Shown here piece by piece: positions 11,105 through 22,339 of a stretch of 64,000 nucleotides of DNA. Position numbers and translations under genes: made by a program. The stretch comes from Agaricus subrufescens (lineage: Eukaryota; Basidiomycota; Agaricomycetes; Agaricales; Agaricaceae): NCBI GenBank assembly GCA_029945375.1, contig CM057063.1, positions 2,663,894 through 2,727,893 on the forward strand, written 5' to 3'. Under the pieces are notes generated by a model, which was not told where the DNA came from, made no database searches, and saw nothing but the letters and a program-made list of their open reading frames with translations. Each line of letters starts with the position of its first letter. The first letter of the stretch is position 1.

Positions 11105-12880
11105 TTGACTGACATGATATATATGCAAATTTCGGATTTGGAGTTTGGAAAACAAGGGAACGAAAAACATTTTTCCTTCTTTTTTTTTCTTTTCTTCTAA
11201 TTTTTTTAACATTTTTTTTTTATATAGAATGATAAAGTTAATGCTTTTTCAACCAATCACATTTTACCTAACGTTATAACCTTTGCAAAATTTTATTTTG
11301 TTTTATGTAATTTTACCTCTTCTACTGTTCCCTCATTTATGTGGACATTTATGTTATGAGGATGGATGGATGGATGAAATTGACGACTTTTATGATGTGT
11401 GTTGGAATAATGTTGTGTTTCGTTCGGGGAACTGCTGGTTGAGGGACGTACATGGTCTTTTTTTGTACTATGCCTTTTTCTTGCAGGTGAGGTGTTCGGC
11501 AGAGCTGCTAATCGGATGCGGTAGCTGGCTTGAGGGCCGAGTGATCCTATCAAGCCTGGCACCTCCCAGTTTGTATATAAGCATGTGCTTACAGTGGTAA
11601 AGAATCATAAGATATCTGTAAGATGTCCTGTTTTATGTCCCTTTTGGTGTGATACTTTAATTACGGTAACCTGCTTACACACTCCTGACAGCGTATCGTA
11701 AACAAGACAGAGAGACACGCGGGATCCCTGCAGGTTGCAGTCTCCTACATCTTAGCTTGACTTGCGGATAGCAGCTTTCTTACTCAGAGGCACTTACATC
11801 GCGCACGAACATGGTTAGCGTACAAGCACCGCAGGAGGCCAGTGTAGGCCCTAAGTTTCCACCACCTCCCGGGGAATTGTATTGCGCACACCCCCTTATT
11901 ACTCTCCAAATTTCAATTCTACTTTTCCCTGGTCATAAGCGAGATGTTCTCTTCGTACGTCAAATGTCTGCTCTTCATTAGATTTTCTCCATTTGACAAT
12001 GAGCTAATTATGCCCTGGACATGGTCATAGACTTCCTAATGCGTGCCCTCGGCCCCTCTTGAAATTCCGAGTTCACAGAGCGAAGCCGTACTCCCGGCTT
12101 ACGAGAATTCATGTATTGTGTTTCGTTTGAGTGTATATACTTGGCTGATTCAAAGGGTGATTTCGGTCCCGTGGGGGGTTTTGAGTATTCATTTTTTGAA
12201 AAAGGATTAGACTCGTTCGATAAGGGAGGCTTTCTTACGTCATAGTGTGTGCCTGCGATTTTTTTTTTTTTTTACTGCACCCTTGTCCGGGAAAGTTGCC
12301 TTTGGAAAACGTTTTTTCCGCGTCGTAACTCATTTCAGATTTCGATGGCTGACTTGTCTTCTCCTTGACACACTAACAATTTTTAATGCGGTTGGAGATC
12401 ATGCTGTATATGACATCACCTATTCAACGGGGTTGAATGGATTTTTTTTTCTGTTGGTGGACACTGACATTACATATCCCGAACATGACTATTTGTATTG
12501 CATGGACCACTGTGCAAGCGTCTATTGGTGACAAATAGAAGATGTGATAACTCGTACAAGTGAATTTATTACTGAATTCCTGTCTTCTGGCCCGACTTTG
12601 ACCCTGAGGTAGGGATAAAACAGATAGGACGTAGCTTATTCTGGCACAACATCATAAGATCCGCACCGAAGTCAAGCAACCTACCAACGCGACGAATATG
12701 ACTGCTACATTTGCATTGTGGCAGTCGCGTGCCATCGTACGTTGGTTGATACTGTAGCATACGACCCTGCTGGAGTATCAAAAATGGGTATAAAAAGGCC
12801 AATAACTTTTTTGATCGCTTTCATGAATTCTTGAACTCATATCACCACACACACACACACCGAAAAAAAAAAAAAAGATC
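11105..12880. other. Intergenic, AT-rich 3' flank of PSD2 and (CA)n/A-run
   Basis: Directly after PSD2 lies a T-rich stretch (11174-11222) that probably contains the polyadenylation region. No gene was found; ORFs of 77-105 codons here have no family features. At 12845-12860 there is a (CA)8 microsatellite, followed by an A-run at 12863-12876 just before the ATG of the next gene. Confidence 0.45.
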
Positions 12881-13267
12881 ATGAGCGCTCGCGCTTCCCC
12901 TATTCCTTCGTCTCCGTCTGCATCTTGGGAACCTAATCCAGAATGGTCTCTTGATGGCCCACGATACCTCGTAACGCTTCATCTCCCTGAAAATTGCGAT
13001 TCGGGCGATATCGCTGTGGCGCAATTTAGGCGTGTGAGCCACGATGAGATACGGATCAGTATCTTGAATAATTGTGAGTGTTCAGACAACGCTTATTGGG
13101 TATTAAACGGCGACTAAGTGGTTTGAGATCATTATCTCTGGTCTATGTTTTTCTTTCACGGCGATGTAGATACTTCTGTGCAACCGACAGCGACATTTAA
13201 TCACGAGGAGAAGACACTAACGTTAGGTCTTCGAAGGTTGGGTTACAGGTCTAGTCAAGGATGGTGA
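12881..13267 (+). CDS. Small uncharacterised protein (96 aa)
   Basis: Two exons, 12881-13073 and 13170-13267, join through a GTGAGT..TAG intron of 96 bp and restore a Tyr codon at the junction. I do not recognise the family. The N-terminus is Ser/Pro/Ala-rich, followed by a mixed beta-like segment (PRYLVTLHLPENCDSGDIA) and a basic C-terminal end. There is no signal peptide or membrane helix. The start was chosen as the first ATG after the A-run. Without the intron the frame stops 14 codons later, so a truncated 78-aa form is the alternative. It shares no obvious similarity with the CaaX genes that follow. A real gene is likely but not certain. Confidence 0.5.
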
Positions 13268-13966
13268 AAAGATATTTTGTATACGGGCTACTCACGGCGG
13301 GTCTGTTATATCCCGTAATGCTATTTTGTACTTTACACATGTCGAATTTGGCATGGCCATGAGACTGATCAAAGAATGTCACTCGTGCCATGTATCCTAT
13401 ATATGTATGATTTGTTTCTGATATCAGAGAGTGCTTTAGGAACACCTGCCTGTTGCGCGTGCTGCAGCCGTTTTGTGGAGTTGAGGTGTAAAATTGGACG
13501 GTGATTGACACACAACCATGTCCGCTTATGCGGCGTGTCTACTAGAGTTTGCTGGATTTAGACGGTAAAATATTTCTACCGTGTAAAGATATGTGTTTTC
13601 TTCGTGGCGTTACCAGGTGATTTGTTAGAGATGATATGACTGTCTGACGCCACGCCTGCATAGTAGATGAGCGCATACTGAGGCCGACCGACTTGCACCA
13701 CTTAGCACTTACTATACCCAAAATTTACTCCACTCATGGTATTTCAAGCCTCCTGGCGTATATCTGACATCAATAAAGCAACTGAGATAAGAGGGTGCTC
13801 TTGGTACGTACCTATCTATAGAATGAGAATGCCCATAACTCACGTTCAGTAATAGTTCAGAGGGGAGATAACGAGACGATACCCATCCAAAAGACCTGCT
13901 TCTCAGATCATATATAGGTCTGTCGCTTTGGATCCTGGCAGTTCTGCTTTCTCGCCGCATCCATCC
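13268..13966. other. Intergenic; upstream half of a tandem duplication unit
   Basis: No gene. From about 13390 the DNA aligns with roughly 15630-16460 upstream of the next paralogue. Shared tracts include TATCAGAGAGTGC/TATCAGAGGGTAC, GATTGACACA, ACTTGCAC..TTTAGCACTT and GAATGCCCATAA/GATGCCCATAA. The duplicated unit therefore carries its promoter region. Confidence 0.55.
13911..13916 (+). promoter_or_regulatory. TATA-like element of CaaX gene A
   Basis: TATATA lies 51 bp before the ATG within the context CTCAGATCATATATAGG. The same context, CCCAGATAATATATATG, precedes gene B at the same distance. Its conservation between duplicates supports a core-promoter role and the chosen start codons. 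Confidence 0.45.
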
Positions 13967-14782
13967 ATGGCAACTATCACAAAAGCTGAAACGTCCTCTG
14001 TCCCAGTCTACACCTTCAGGCGGTACGATCCTGGTAACAATACCATTCAGAGCGAAGAAAATCCTCATCTTCCTTTATTCACCGTTACCACTACCAAGGG
14101 CCTTCTGGATGTTCTTAAACAGACGATTATCGTATGTGAGACTGGTGAAGACAAGTTGGTCAAAGTTCAAGGAGAGATTGACTGGAAAAATAAGAGTATC
14201 ACTGTTGAAGGGGTTTCGAAGAAGATCCCTGAGATTAAACAGAAAATTGGAGGATTTCTCAGCTTGTAAGCTGCATGATTAATTGATAAACTACTAGTGA
14301 ACGTTGCATTTACTCTTACCAGAGATCTTGAATGGACATGGCCTTCGGGAAAATATACAACGACGCACCAATCTGGAGTATGGACGGTAAGATGGCAATT
14401 GGTCTAACTGAGAGGTTTCTTCGCTTAATAAGGTGGTGCATATCCAGATCAAGCGGGATGGTCGAGAACTCGCAGTATACACATCGCTCAAACAGAAAGC
14501 CTTCTCCAAGAACGAACTGGCAACATTGAAGTTCCTTGGCGAGATTCCAGACGAAGAAAAAGTGTTTCTCATGCTCGCCCTCATGTTCTACGATTTTCAA
14601 CGTACGCCAGTTGCTGAGCCCAGGGTACGTACTTAATAGGAGGTCGGACCGTTCAAGTAACGGTGCTAATGGCGAATTTCGTAATACAGTCAATCGGGGA
14701 AGTAGCTACCGTAGAAGGCGTCAAACTTGCGACAACGGTAGTTGTTGGTGCAAGTATGGGCTGTTGTTGCGTCATACAATGA
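13967..14782 (+). CDS. CaaX-box protein A of a tandem triplet, unknown function
   Basis: Exons 13967-14265, 14323-14386, 14448-14624 and 14690-14782 encode 210 aa. The protein starts with SSVPVYTFRRYDPGNNTIQ and continues with a GEIDWKNKSITVEGVSKK strand pair, EWTWPSGKYTTTHQSGVWT, a RDGRELAVYTS segment and a PDEEKVFLMLALMFYD helix. It ends CCCVIQ: the last four residues CVIQ form a CaaX box (Gln at X favours farnesylation), and the two preceding cysteines could be palmitoylated, so the protein is probably membrane-tethered at the cytosolic face. There is no signal peptide. The layout (short beta strands, an 'EW..PSG..Y' core, hydrophobic C-terminal segment) recalls the agaric family DUF6593, but this was not verified. 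The intron positions are shared with genes B and C. The first exon could also be read from an upstream non-ATG codon; the ATG aligned with paralogues was preferred. Confidence 0.75.
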
Positions 14783-16468
14783 ACACAGTCAATCGGCCTC
14801 GGATTTTATGCTATGCACGTTCAAGGTCAGAGGGGTCCAGCATGCTTATGAGGATACACAAACACTACGAGAACAGCCGGCTATGTAATTGTAGAAGACA
14901 TGTTGTAGCTGAAGCTTGAATTTTATGTCTTTTGTTCTTTCCATATAATGTGCACGGGGAGGCAGACGAGCTGGCCAGAAAAAAGGTTGTGACGAGCCAT
15001 CTAAGATATGGCGGTCCACGATCACTTGTACATGTTGGTACTTGCAGAAGATATTATGCCCAAAGTCTCTCACTGATGCCGAAAATTGTGTGCGAAGTGA
15101 AATTAATGCCACATGTACCATGGTGGTTTCGTAGTCATCAATCTGATAAAACCTAATGCGATTGACATCTGATCGGGGCTAGTTTTTAAGTGGTGGCACG
15201 AGGCCAGTGAACCAAAATCAGTTGTGACTTATCGTACATATTTGTACTGTTCACTCACGCATATAACGTTTTAGATACTACGCTGAATTAACTCTCCGTG
15301 ACTTTAAGAGCTTGGGTTTTATTAACGTAGCCAGCTAGCCTACTTATCCACTTCTCAGCCCTGTGAAACCATCTTGTATTTTATACATGTGGGATTATGG
15401 CTACAGGAACGATTAAATAATGTCACTAACGCTATGAATGAGAGCTTATTGACTCACTGATAAGTAAAACCAATAACAATTGTTCTTGAGTGTCTACCTA
15501 AGGGAGATCAGTATACGTGTTCAAGGGATAATGTAACGAGAGAGGCAAAAAGAAGAGAGAGATTTGGTACATCAATACTCGACTGTATATGTGGCTATAA
15601 TTAGAATAGTTGTAGGCTCGTGGTTACAGTGGATCGTATATATGTGCGGCTTGTTTCTAGTATCAGAGGGTACCTTCGAGGTACTGGCCTGTAGAATATT
15701 GCACACACTTCCTGAATCTGAAGGTAACATTTAGCAATGATTGACACATTACCGCCTCCACAGAAGTGGCATATCGACTATAGTCCCTTGAGTCGGTGAG
15801 TTTAAAGGGTGGAAAATTTTTAACATGTAAGTCTGCGTATTCCGAGTCTTTAGAGATATTACCTGGGCATCCGACTCTTTGAGCCAGAGAGTCAGAGAGA
15901 TATGTCTCTCGAAAGGGTGGGGGCATACAGAAGCCTACCTACTTGCACGGTTTAGCACTTGTTGTACCCCAGTTATAGCGCAGATCAGTACAATAAAGAG
16001 TTGATATTCCTCGATATTTGATTCACCCGCCGAAGGTATTGAAATCGTTCAGATGGCAGAACTCAGTACTCCATCGCCAGGAACGTAATGCGTCGAGTTG
16101 AGTTAGTACTAAGTTCTCGCTACCCACATAGAACAATGTGCTTTCCTTCTACAGCCTTTTCTCCCATTCAGCTTTTTAGTCCGATCTTCCTGTGGAGTGA
16201 CTAATTGCTTCTATGAGTTGCTTCCAGTCATGGTACTCCAAGCGTCTTGGCATATGTCTGATAGTAATCAGGACATGATATATAGAAGTGCCTTAGGTAT
16301 GCATCTACTTATTGAATGAAGATGCCCATAATTATGAAATCGCCGTTCAGTAGTAGTCCAGTGTGGAGATAATGAGATGATACCACATCTAGGGCACCTG
16401 CCTCCCAGATAATATATATGTCGGTCGTTTTTAATGTTGAGAGTTCTGCTCTTTTGTTATACCTAACC
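14783..16468. other. Intergenic; duplication flanks
   Basis: No gene. The first 400 bp aligns with the DNA downstream of gene B (TATGTAATTGTAGA.GGCATG, GTAGCTGAAGC, ATCAATCTGATAAAACC), and the last 800 bp aligns with the DNA upstream of gene A. About 250 bp near 15975-16225 lacks a counterpart upstream of gene A and may be an insertion or a deletion in the other copy. Confidence 0.5.
16412..16419 (+). promoter_or_regulatory. TATA-like element of CaaX gene B
   Basis: ATATATAT lies about 50 bp before the ATG of gene B, matching the position and context seen before gene A. An ATG overlapping this element (16418) is in frame with the gene. The conserved TATA context argues that it is promoter and that translation starts at 16469. 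Confidence 0.45.
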
Positions 16469-17284
16469 ATGACAACGATCGTGAAAGTAGAGTCTTCCTC
16501 TGTCCCAGTCTACACGTTCAAGCGGTACGATCCCGGCAACAACACTATTCAATGCGATGAAAGTCCCTCTCTTCCTGTGTTCACCACTACTACAACCAAG
16601 GGTTTCATGGACGTTCTCAAACAAACACATATCGTATGTGAGACCGGCGAGGACAAATTGGTCAAGATTCAAGGAGAGATTGACTGGAAGAATAAGAGAG
16701 TTACGGTTGGAGGGGTTTCGAAGAGGTTTTCGGAGGTGAAACAGAAACTTGGGGGACTTCTCAGTCTGTAAGCTGCATGAAATTTTAATAGATGATTGGT
16801 GATCATTCTACTTACCACTATCAGAGATGTTGAATGGACGTGGCCTTCGGGGAAGTACACGACAACACACAAATCAGGAGTATGGACGGTGAGGTGCCTG
16901 GTCGACATAAGTGGGATTTTTCTTTGCTCACTGAGGGGTCGTACATATTCAGGTCAAACGGAGTGGCCAAGAACTAGCAATTTATACATCCCTCAAAGTC
17001 AAAGCCTTTTCCAAGAATGAGCTGGCGACACTAAAATTCCTTGTCGAGATGCCAGACGAAGAAAAAACATTCCTTGTACTCGCTCTAATGTTCCACGATT
17101 TGCAACTTCCGCCAGTTGCTGAGCCTAGGGTACGTGTTGGATAGGAGGTCGGACCGTTCAAGTAACGGCACTAACAATTGATCTCGTAATGTAGTCATTC
17201 AAGGAGGTCGCAGCTGAAGAGGGCGTAAGTCTTGCGGCAACAGTAGCTGGTAACGCAGTTTCGAGCTGTTGCGTCGTACAATGA
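16469..17284 (+). CDS. CaaX-box protein B of a tandem triplet, unknown function
   Basis: Exons 16469-16767, 16825-16888, 16953-17129 and 17195-17284 encode 209 aa. The exon plan equals that of gene A, with the first three exons identical in length. Conserved parts include SSVPVYTFKRYDPGNNTIQ, VCETGEDKLVKIQGEIDWKN, EWTWPSGKYTTTHKSGVWT, ELAIYTSLKVKAFSKNELAT and PDEEKTFLVLALMFHD. The C-terminus SSCCVVQ keeps a CaaX box (CVVQ) with one extra cysteine before it. Divergence from A is spread over the whole protein and mainly conservative, which suggests selection on the protein. Intron 3 carries a 28-bp block identical to gene A. There is no catalytic motif I can name. It is probably a prenylated peripheral membrane protein, or a DUF6593-like protein (unverified). 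Confidence 0.77.
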
Positions 17285-18047
17285 ACGCCGTAAAGCACTC
17301 CTGAACTCTGTGTGTACATGCTTGACGTCAGAGGTGTCTAGCATATTTCATGAAGTCACACTAACACGACAAGAGAAGTCGGATATGTAATTGTAGAGGG
17401 CATGAGGTAGCTGAAGCGGGAATTTGGATGCCTTTTGTTACGTCTTCCTTCGACGTGACTACTACATGTTTTATGTTCTCGTAGTCATCAATCAGATAGA
17501 ACCCAGTGCAATTGACAGCGCATCAGAACCGAGCTTTGATTCGACTCTGACTGGTGACACGAGGCTAGTAAACCAGAATATCTTCAGAATGGCTGTTGTG
17601 AATTGTCGCATTGGCTGTCATGATCGTGATCGGCAAAGTTCGCACATGTTCTCACGCCTACTCCTCTTTGAGACACTGCGCCGAATTGGCTGCATGCGTC
17701 AGCTTTAAAGTTCGAGCTTCATGAAGATGACCAGTAGACCTGCTTATCGTTAATTTATTATAGAATAAAAAAAATGGTTGATGGTGCTTGCCTTCGACTG
17801 GAATATGTACTGTAAGCTTCCCACACCCACAATATTTCGGGTGACAGAACATGTGTCCTACAAGTGTCTGATGAAACACTATTTGTATTCACGATCTACC
17901 TATATCAGGGGGATGCTCATAAACCATGGTTCAACATTCAACCCAATCTCTATTTAAGTGATGAGAAAACGACTTCTCATGTTTAACTAGTGACAGATCT
18001 CCACCGCTTTCAAAATTGAGGGACTATTCTTTCTCAACACTATAGTT
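17285..18047. other. Intergenic between CaaX genes B and C
   Basis: No gene. The 5' part mirrors the DNA downstream of gene A. The 3' part shows only weak traces of the upstream flank shared by A and B (CTACCTATATCAGGGGGATGCTCATAA), so gene C split off earlier or its promoter has been replaced. Confidence 0.45.
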
Positions 18048-18858
18048 ATGTCAACGTCCACAAGTGCTTCTTACTCCTCTGTTCCAGTATACTACTACAA
18101 AAACCACCACGCTGGTTACAATATCATTCAATGCGATGAGGACCCTTCTCTTCCTGTCTTCACTACTACCTCGATCAGGGGTGTACTGGGCATTTTCAAG
18201 TATACGTCAATTGTATGTGAAAGAGGTGAAGATCAGATCAGAGGAGGGATAAATTGGAAGGACAAGTTGATCACGGTGAATGGGGTCTCGAAGTGGTTCT
18301 CGGAGGCCAGACAGAATGTTGGAGGGCGTCTCAGTCAGTGAGTAGTACAGCTTACGGGTAATAGGCGTACATCTTATCATGCCCAGGGACGCTGAGTGGA
18401 CGTGGCCCTCTGGGAAATACACTGTGACATCACATCCGGGACTCGTATGGACGGTGAGGTGACTTTGAACCGGTTGGTGATTTAACTTTGCTCAGTAGGG
18501 TGGGTCCCCATCTAGGTAAGACGGGGTAGTCAAGAACTCGCTATGTATACGTCTCGCAAGGGCATGGTAACCTCGAAGGATACGATGGCCACGTTAAGAT
18601 TTTTTGTCGAGGTCCCAGACGAAGAAAAAATACTTCTCATGTTCGCTCTCATGTTTTTCGACTTGCGGCTCCCGCGATATCAGCGTGAAGTACGTGATTA
18701 ATCAAGTATTGACTTGTTCGTATTCTGCGCTGATAGATTGTCTGGCCCTATAGCCACCATCCACAGGAGAAACTGTCGTCAGAGAGTCTATTAACCTGAC
18801 CAACCTGATTGTACAAATAGTCACTACTACAGCCCCAAGTGCCTGTGTCATACAATAA
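18048..18858 (+). CDS. CaaX-box protein C of a tandem triplet, most diverged copy
   Basis: Exons 18048-18337, 18387-18453, 18516-18689 and 18754-18858 encode 211 aa. The N-terminus is SSVPVYYYKNHHAGYNIIQ, followed by GGINWKDKLITVNGVSKWFSE and DAEWTWPSGKYTVTSHPG. The third exon gives SQELAMYTSRKGMVTSKD and PDEEKILLMFALMFFD. The last exon, entered through a GTACGT..CTATAG intron, ends ACVIQ, again a CaaX box, although this tail otherwise resembles A and B only in outline (GETVVRESINL). Several ancestral positions are lost: the GEDKLVK segment is shortened to GEDQ, and PVAEPR is missing. An alternative acceptor 20 bp earlier would put the tail out of frame and remove the CaaX box. Keeping the box in all three copies favours the model given. 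Confidence 0.65.
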
Positions 18859-19418
18859 ATCGTAAAACGTGGCCTTGAATCCTGCATAGTACGATCGATG
18901 AGACAGAAGCAGCCAGAAATACACAGCAATATCTTGGCACTGTTGGAGTGCGGAGGGTATGGGGCCGTTGGAGCCACAGTGGCCTCTTGCTAGCAACACA
19001 CTCCGAATGAAACGAAAACTGCTTGTTACAGTAGTATTCTGGGCACGACTGGATTTCTTCAACACTAGTCGTTCCTCATAAGGCTAGCTTAGCCACCTCG
19101 CCAGACTAGATGCGCCACGGCATTCATGTGCCGCAGACGGGGCTATCACCTTAGTAAGGCCGGAGTGGCCAGTTGTTACCTGCGGCTTCCCGGAGAAGTA
19201 TCAGATGGTTACTGCATACAACCGGCTAAACATTCAGACGTTACGTACGATATCGGCCTCACGTCAAAGAATGGACAAGGGCTCGACGCCGCTGGCCTGT
19301 GCGTGGGCGAGCGCCGATTCAAACTCCGCAGAGGGCTGGTATTTCAGGAAGCAGAGCACCATGCTGCACCAAGTTTTGCCCAGCCTCTTTATTTTTAGCT
19401 CCGCTCTCTACAGACGAA
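18859..19418. other. Intergenic before MAG copy 2
   Basis: No gene. Short ORFs on both strands have no family features. The MAG promoter should lie in the last 200 bp, which contains the stretch CTTTATTTTTAGCTCCGCTCT near 19390. Confidence 0.35.
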
Positions 19419-20680
19419 ATGTCCCCTTCCACTCTTTTAAATGCCTTTGCCCTCGCCGCCGTCTCTCTCTCTCTAGCAAACGCCCAGGTCACCGGCACCT
19501 TCCCCGCCACCCCGCTCGCCTCCAAGGCCTACGCCTACCCAACCGGCGTGGTATGCTATGCAACTTTCCGTTGCCACCTGCCAAGCTGACGTGGAAAAAA
19601 AATTCACAGCCGTTCAAAGTCGATACCGACACGGGCCTCATTCGTGGTACACAGCACGGTTATAACCAATGTAACTCGACTACCGAAGGACCTACCTCCT
19701 TGTGTCAAACCTCCTTCATCAACAGCATCGATGGTTTGTACTATCTTCTCACGTGTTCCCGCCATCCTTACCTTTAAATGTAGACTTTTGTCTCTGGGGT
19801 CCTGGTGAACCCAACTCCATGGTTGCTGATACAGAAGGCGAGATGGTTGCATGGTGCACTAAGCCCGGGCGTGGCACCCGCTTGATCCCCGAGCACGCCC
19901 TGCAAGGCGTTCAGTTCATCAAGACGCCCAACTATGTCCAGGTTGCCGGATTCATCAACCAGCAGCTCATTAACATCGCCCCCGCAGACTATGGAGGCGA
20001 GATGGACCCCCACGGTGCCGATCTCCGTGGTAACCCTATGGGAGGTCTGATCTATTCTGAGGCTTTCGGTGGCGGAGGTTGGACTCAGGTTGTTGAATGG
20101 CACAAGTGCGTTTATGCTCTTTTCTGGCTAAAATACCCTCCTCAATATACCCTATTACAGCTTTATGGGCGGTAATGCCTTTTGTTTCAAGGCCTGTGAT
20201 CCCAACAAACCAGACGATGAGAAATACTGCGAGCATCGTCTTGACCGTATTGGATGCGCCTATAATGCCCCCAATAACGCTCAGAATGGAACCTTCGAGT
20301 CTTGCGAAGGTGAAAACCAGGATTTCCCTGGTGTTTATACACTCAACGGTCAAGTCATGACTTACTCCCAGCCTCCCGAGGCTCTGGGTGCCATCACGTC
20401 GATGCCTTACACTGCTCGCATCCCCGCCTCTTCCAACTGTGTCACTTACACCAGCTCCGCTATTTACACCGGCCTTCCCTCTCCTAGCATTCAAATTGAT
20501 GCCGCCCCCACATCTGCCCCCAGCTCAGGTGCTGCAAAGGGAACTGGATCTGGATCTCCATCCGGCTCCCGTACTGGCTCTGCCCAGAATGCCGAGAATA
20601 CTTCGAACGACGCCTCGTCACTAGCAATTTCAGGAATCTCTTTCCTCGGTGTCGTTTTCTCCCTTATTTTCCTCGCGTAA
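19419..20680 (+). CDS. MAG-type secreted GPI-anchored glycoprotein, copy 2
   Basis: Exons 19419-19550, 19610-19733, 19784-20105 and 20161-20680 join in frame. The signal peptide (LLNAFALAAVSLSLANA|QV) is followed by the MAG cores DFCLWGPGEPNSMV, VAWCTKPGRGTRLIP, GGEMDPHGADLRGNPMGG, EWHNFMGGNAFCFKACD and CAYNAPNNAQNGTFESCEG. The C-terminus is a Ser/Gly/Thr linker and a hydrophobic stretch (FLGVVFSLIFLA) fitting a GPI signal. It has one more intron (19734-19783) than copy 1, at the conserved DDFCLW site; copy 1 reads through this site without an intron, so intron loss in copy 1 is the simplest view. Its exons are GC-richer and more C-ending at third positions than the flanks, which suggests high expression. 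Function is unknown. It shares an extracellular or wall location with copy 1. Confidence 0.87.
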
Positions 20681-21645
20681 AGTGGAAATAAGATGTCTTG
20701 ACGTTTTATACGAGAGAACTTAATTTTTCGCGGAGATTTATCTGGGGACTAGCTTTGTTTTTTTTTTCCTTTTCATACATTCGTGTTAGTTTGGATTTCA
20801 TGCATAAGTATAGATTTGTGGACAATTCGAGATTTTTTCATAATTAATTTGTGAACTTTATCAGAGTCTCGGAGAGAACGAAGAGATGAGAAAGGATCAG
20901 GATGATGAGGTTGTATAGTGATCCGCTGGTCAAACCCAAGTTCGGTTATGAACGGGTAATGTCACGCACGCGTAGGTCACGATATAAGCAGCCCTGTTTA
21001 TAGGGAGATTGTACATTGTCCGCGCTGATTTCATGATTGATAGCTATCGAGGCGGCTCAGGCGAGCGGTTAGTTCAAAACTTTTAAATCATTTTAAAATA
21101 CAGGGTATATTACGCCGGCGGTGCGAAATAACCTCCTCGGTGTTGTGTGTACACCAACCTCGGCGGACTATTCATTGGGCGTCTGGCCTTCGGCGAGTTA
21201 CAGGTTGACAAGCACCGTGCATCGGATTCAATCATTATACTTGGAGAGGTAATGAATGACAGAATGTCACAAACAGATGATGGATGTCAAGGAGGTAATA
21301 TGAGGGTTCAATTTTTCCACACTGGAAACTCAGTCCGCGTTTCAAGTACGCTTTGAAGAGAATTTGAAAAATCCACCGGTCTGTCCAGGTTCTGCCTCTG
21401 GTATTGTCAAGCCATCACCCCGTATCAATATTTTAATGTATGCGGGAGGCCTCATCCTAAGCCTGAGTGTGTATTCACTTTTAATTCCCACTCCCGGTTT
21501 ATCCCGATACCACTGGCAGGGAAAGTTTCCCTGACCTGAATGTAGTATTCCTATGAGCGTTGACACGTCAGTAACAACTGAGGATTGACATCTCTGATAA
21601 TTTGAAGCACTCGGTGCCAAGTAACACTATAGAATTCTCTATTGA
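20681..21645. other. Intergenic, 3' flank of MAG copy 2
   Basis: There is a T-rich stretch at 20757-20771, then about 870 bp with no gene and no repeat that I can define. Confidence 0.4.
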
Positions 21646-22268
21646 CACGGCGGGCATTTAAATGTCCAATCCCGATTTGGATGCAACTGTCAAGTGACCT
21701 GTCCAGTTGATCGTCACTTGAGTTGTCCAGTTGGTTATTGGTCACACTTGTGTGACAATTTCTCGATATCGCAGTCACAAGTCGTCTGCCTCTTCTCATT
21801 TATTGATTTGGATGATAGTACAGTTCACAGAACTTGATCTTTAGGAGTACCTAGTCACAGTAATTGCACAAATACTGAGACCATCAGCAAAAACAAGCCT
21901 CCGATCTGCAGGCACCAGACTCAGGAAGTTTAAATTACAAAGGCGGAACGTGACTTTGCCTAGGTCACAGTTTGAAAATTACTTAAGCTGCCTTATCAAC
22001 AAACAAGAGAGATATGGAACAGCTACTGACTACCTAACTAACAGAAGAACAGAGGCAGCCTAGACATAGTTCAAGAGAGGAGATGAAACATTGAAAGTCA
22101 TAGAATTTGAAACGCTCGTAATGAAAGGAGAGCGCGAGAAAAGTAGCGGTGTCACACTAGTGTGACCGAGGTCCAATGGCCGACTTGACAACTCAAGTGA
22201 CGATCGACTGGACAGGTCACTTGACAGTTGCATCCAAATTTGGATTGGACATTTAAATGCCCGCCGTG
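21646..22268. mobile_element. Non-autonomous TIR (foldback) element, 623 bp
   Basis: The two ends are inverted repeats: CACGGCGGGCATTTAAATGT at the left and its complement ACATTTAAATGCCCGCCGTG at the right. The match continues inward for roughly 90-115 bp with few mismatches, including ACTGTCAAGTGACCTGTCCA. The sequence TGA flanks both sides (21643-21645 and 22269-22271), consistent with a 3-bp target duplication. The ends begin CAC, and a 3-bp duplication is seen with CACTA (EnSpm) and PIF/Harbinger types. The interior codes for no transposase. Near the inner edges are short palindromes around GTCACAC..GTGTGAC. It is best read as a MITE or foldback element. Confidence 0.8.
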
Positions 22269-22339
22269 TGATGAGTTGCTTGTTTGTCTACGTAGTGGCA
22301 AGATAAGGTAATCTCGGTGATTCGGGAATTCCTGATACG

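Larger units (their letters stand above)
13390..17750. repeat. Two tandem duplication units carrying CaaX genes A and B
   Basis: Roughly 13390-15400 and 15630-17750 align over upstream flank, four exons, three introns and downstream flank. Exons are around three-quarters identical by eye, and flanks are similar in patches with indels. Gene C (18048-18858) is an older third member with little flank similarity. Confidence 0.6.
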
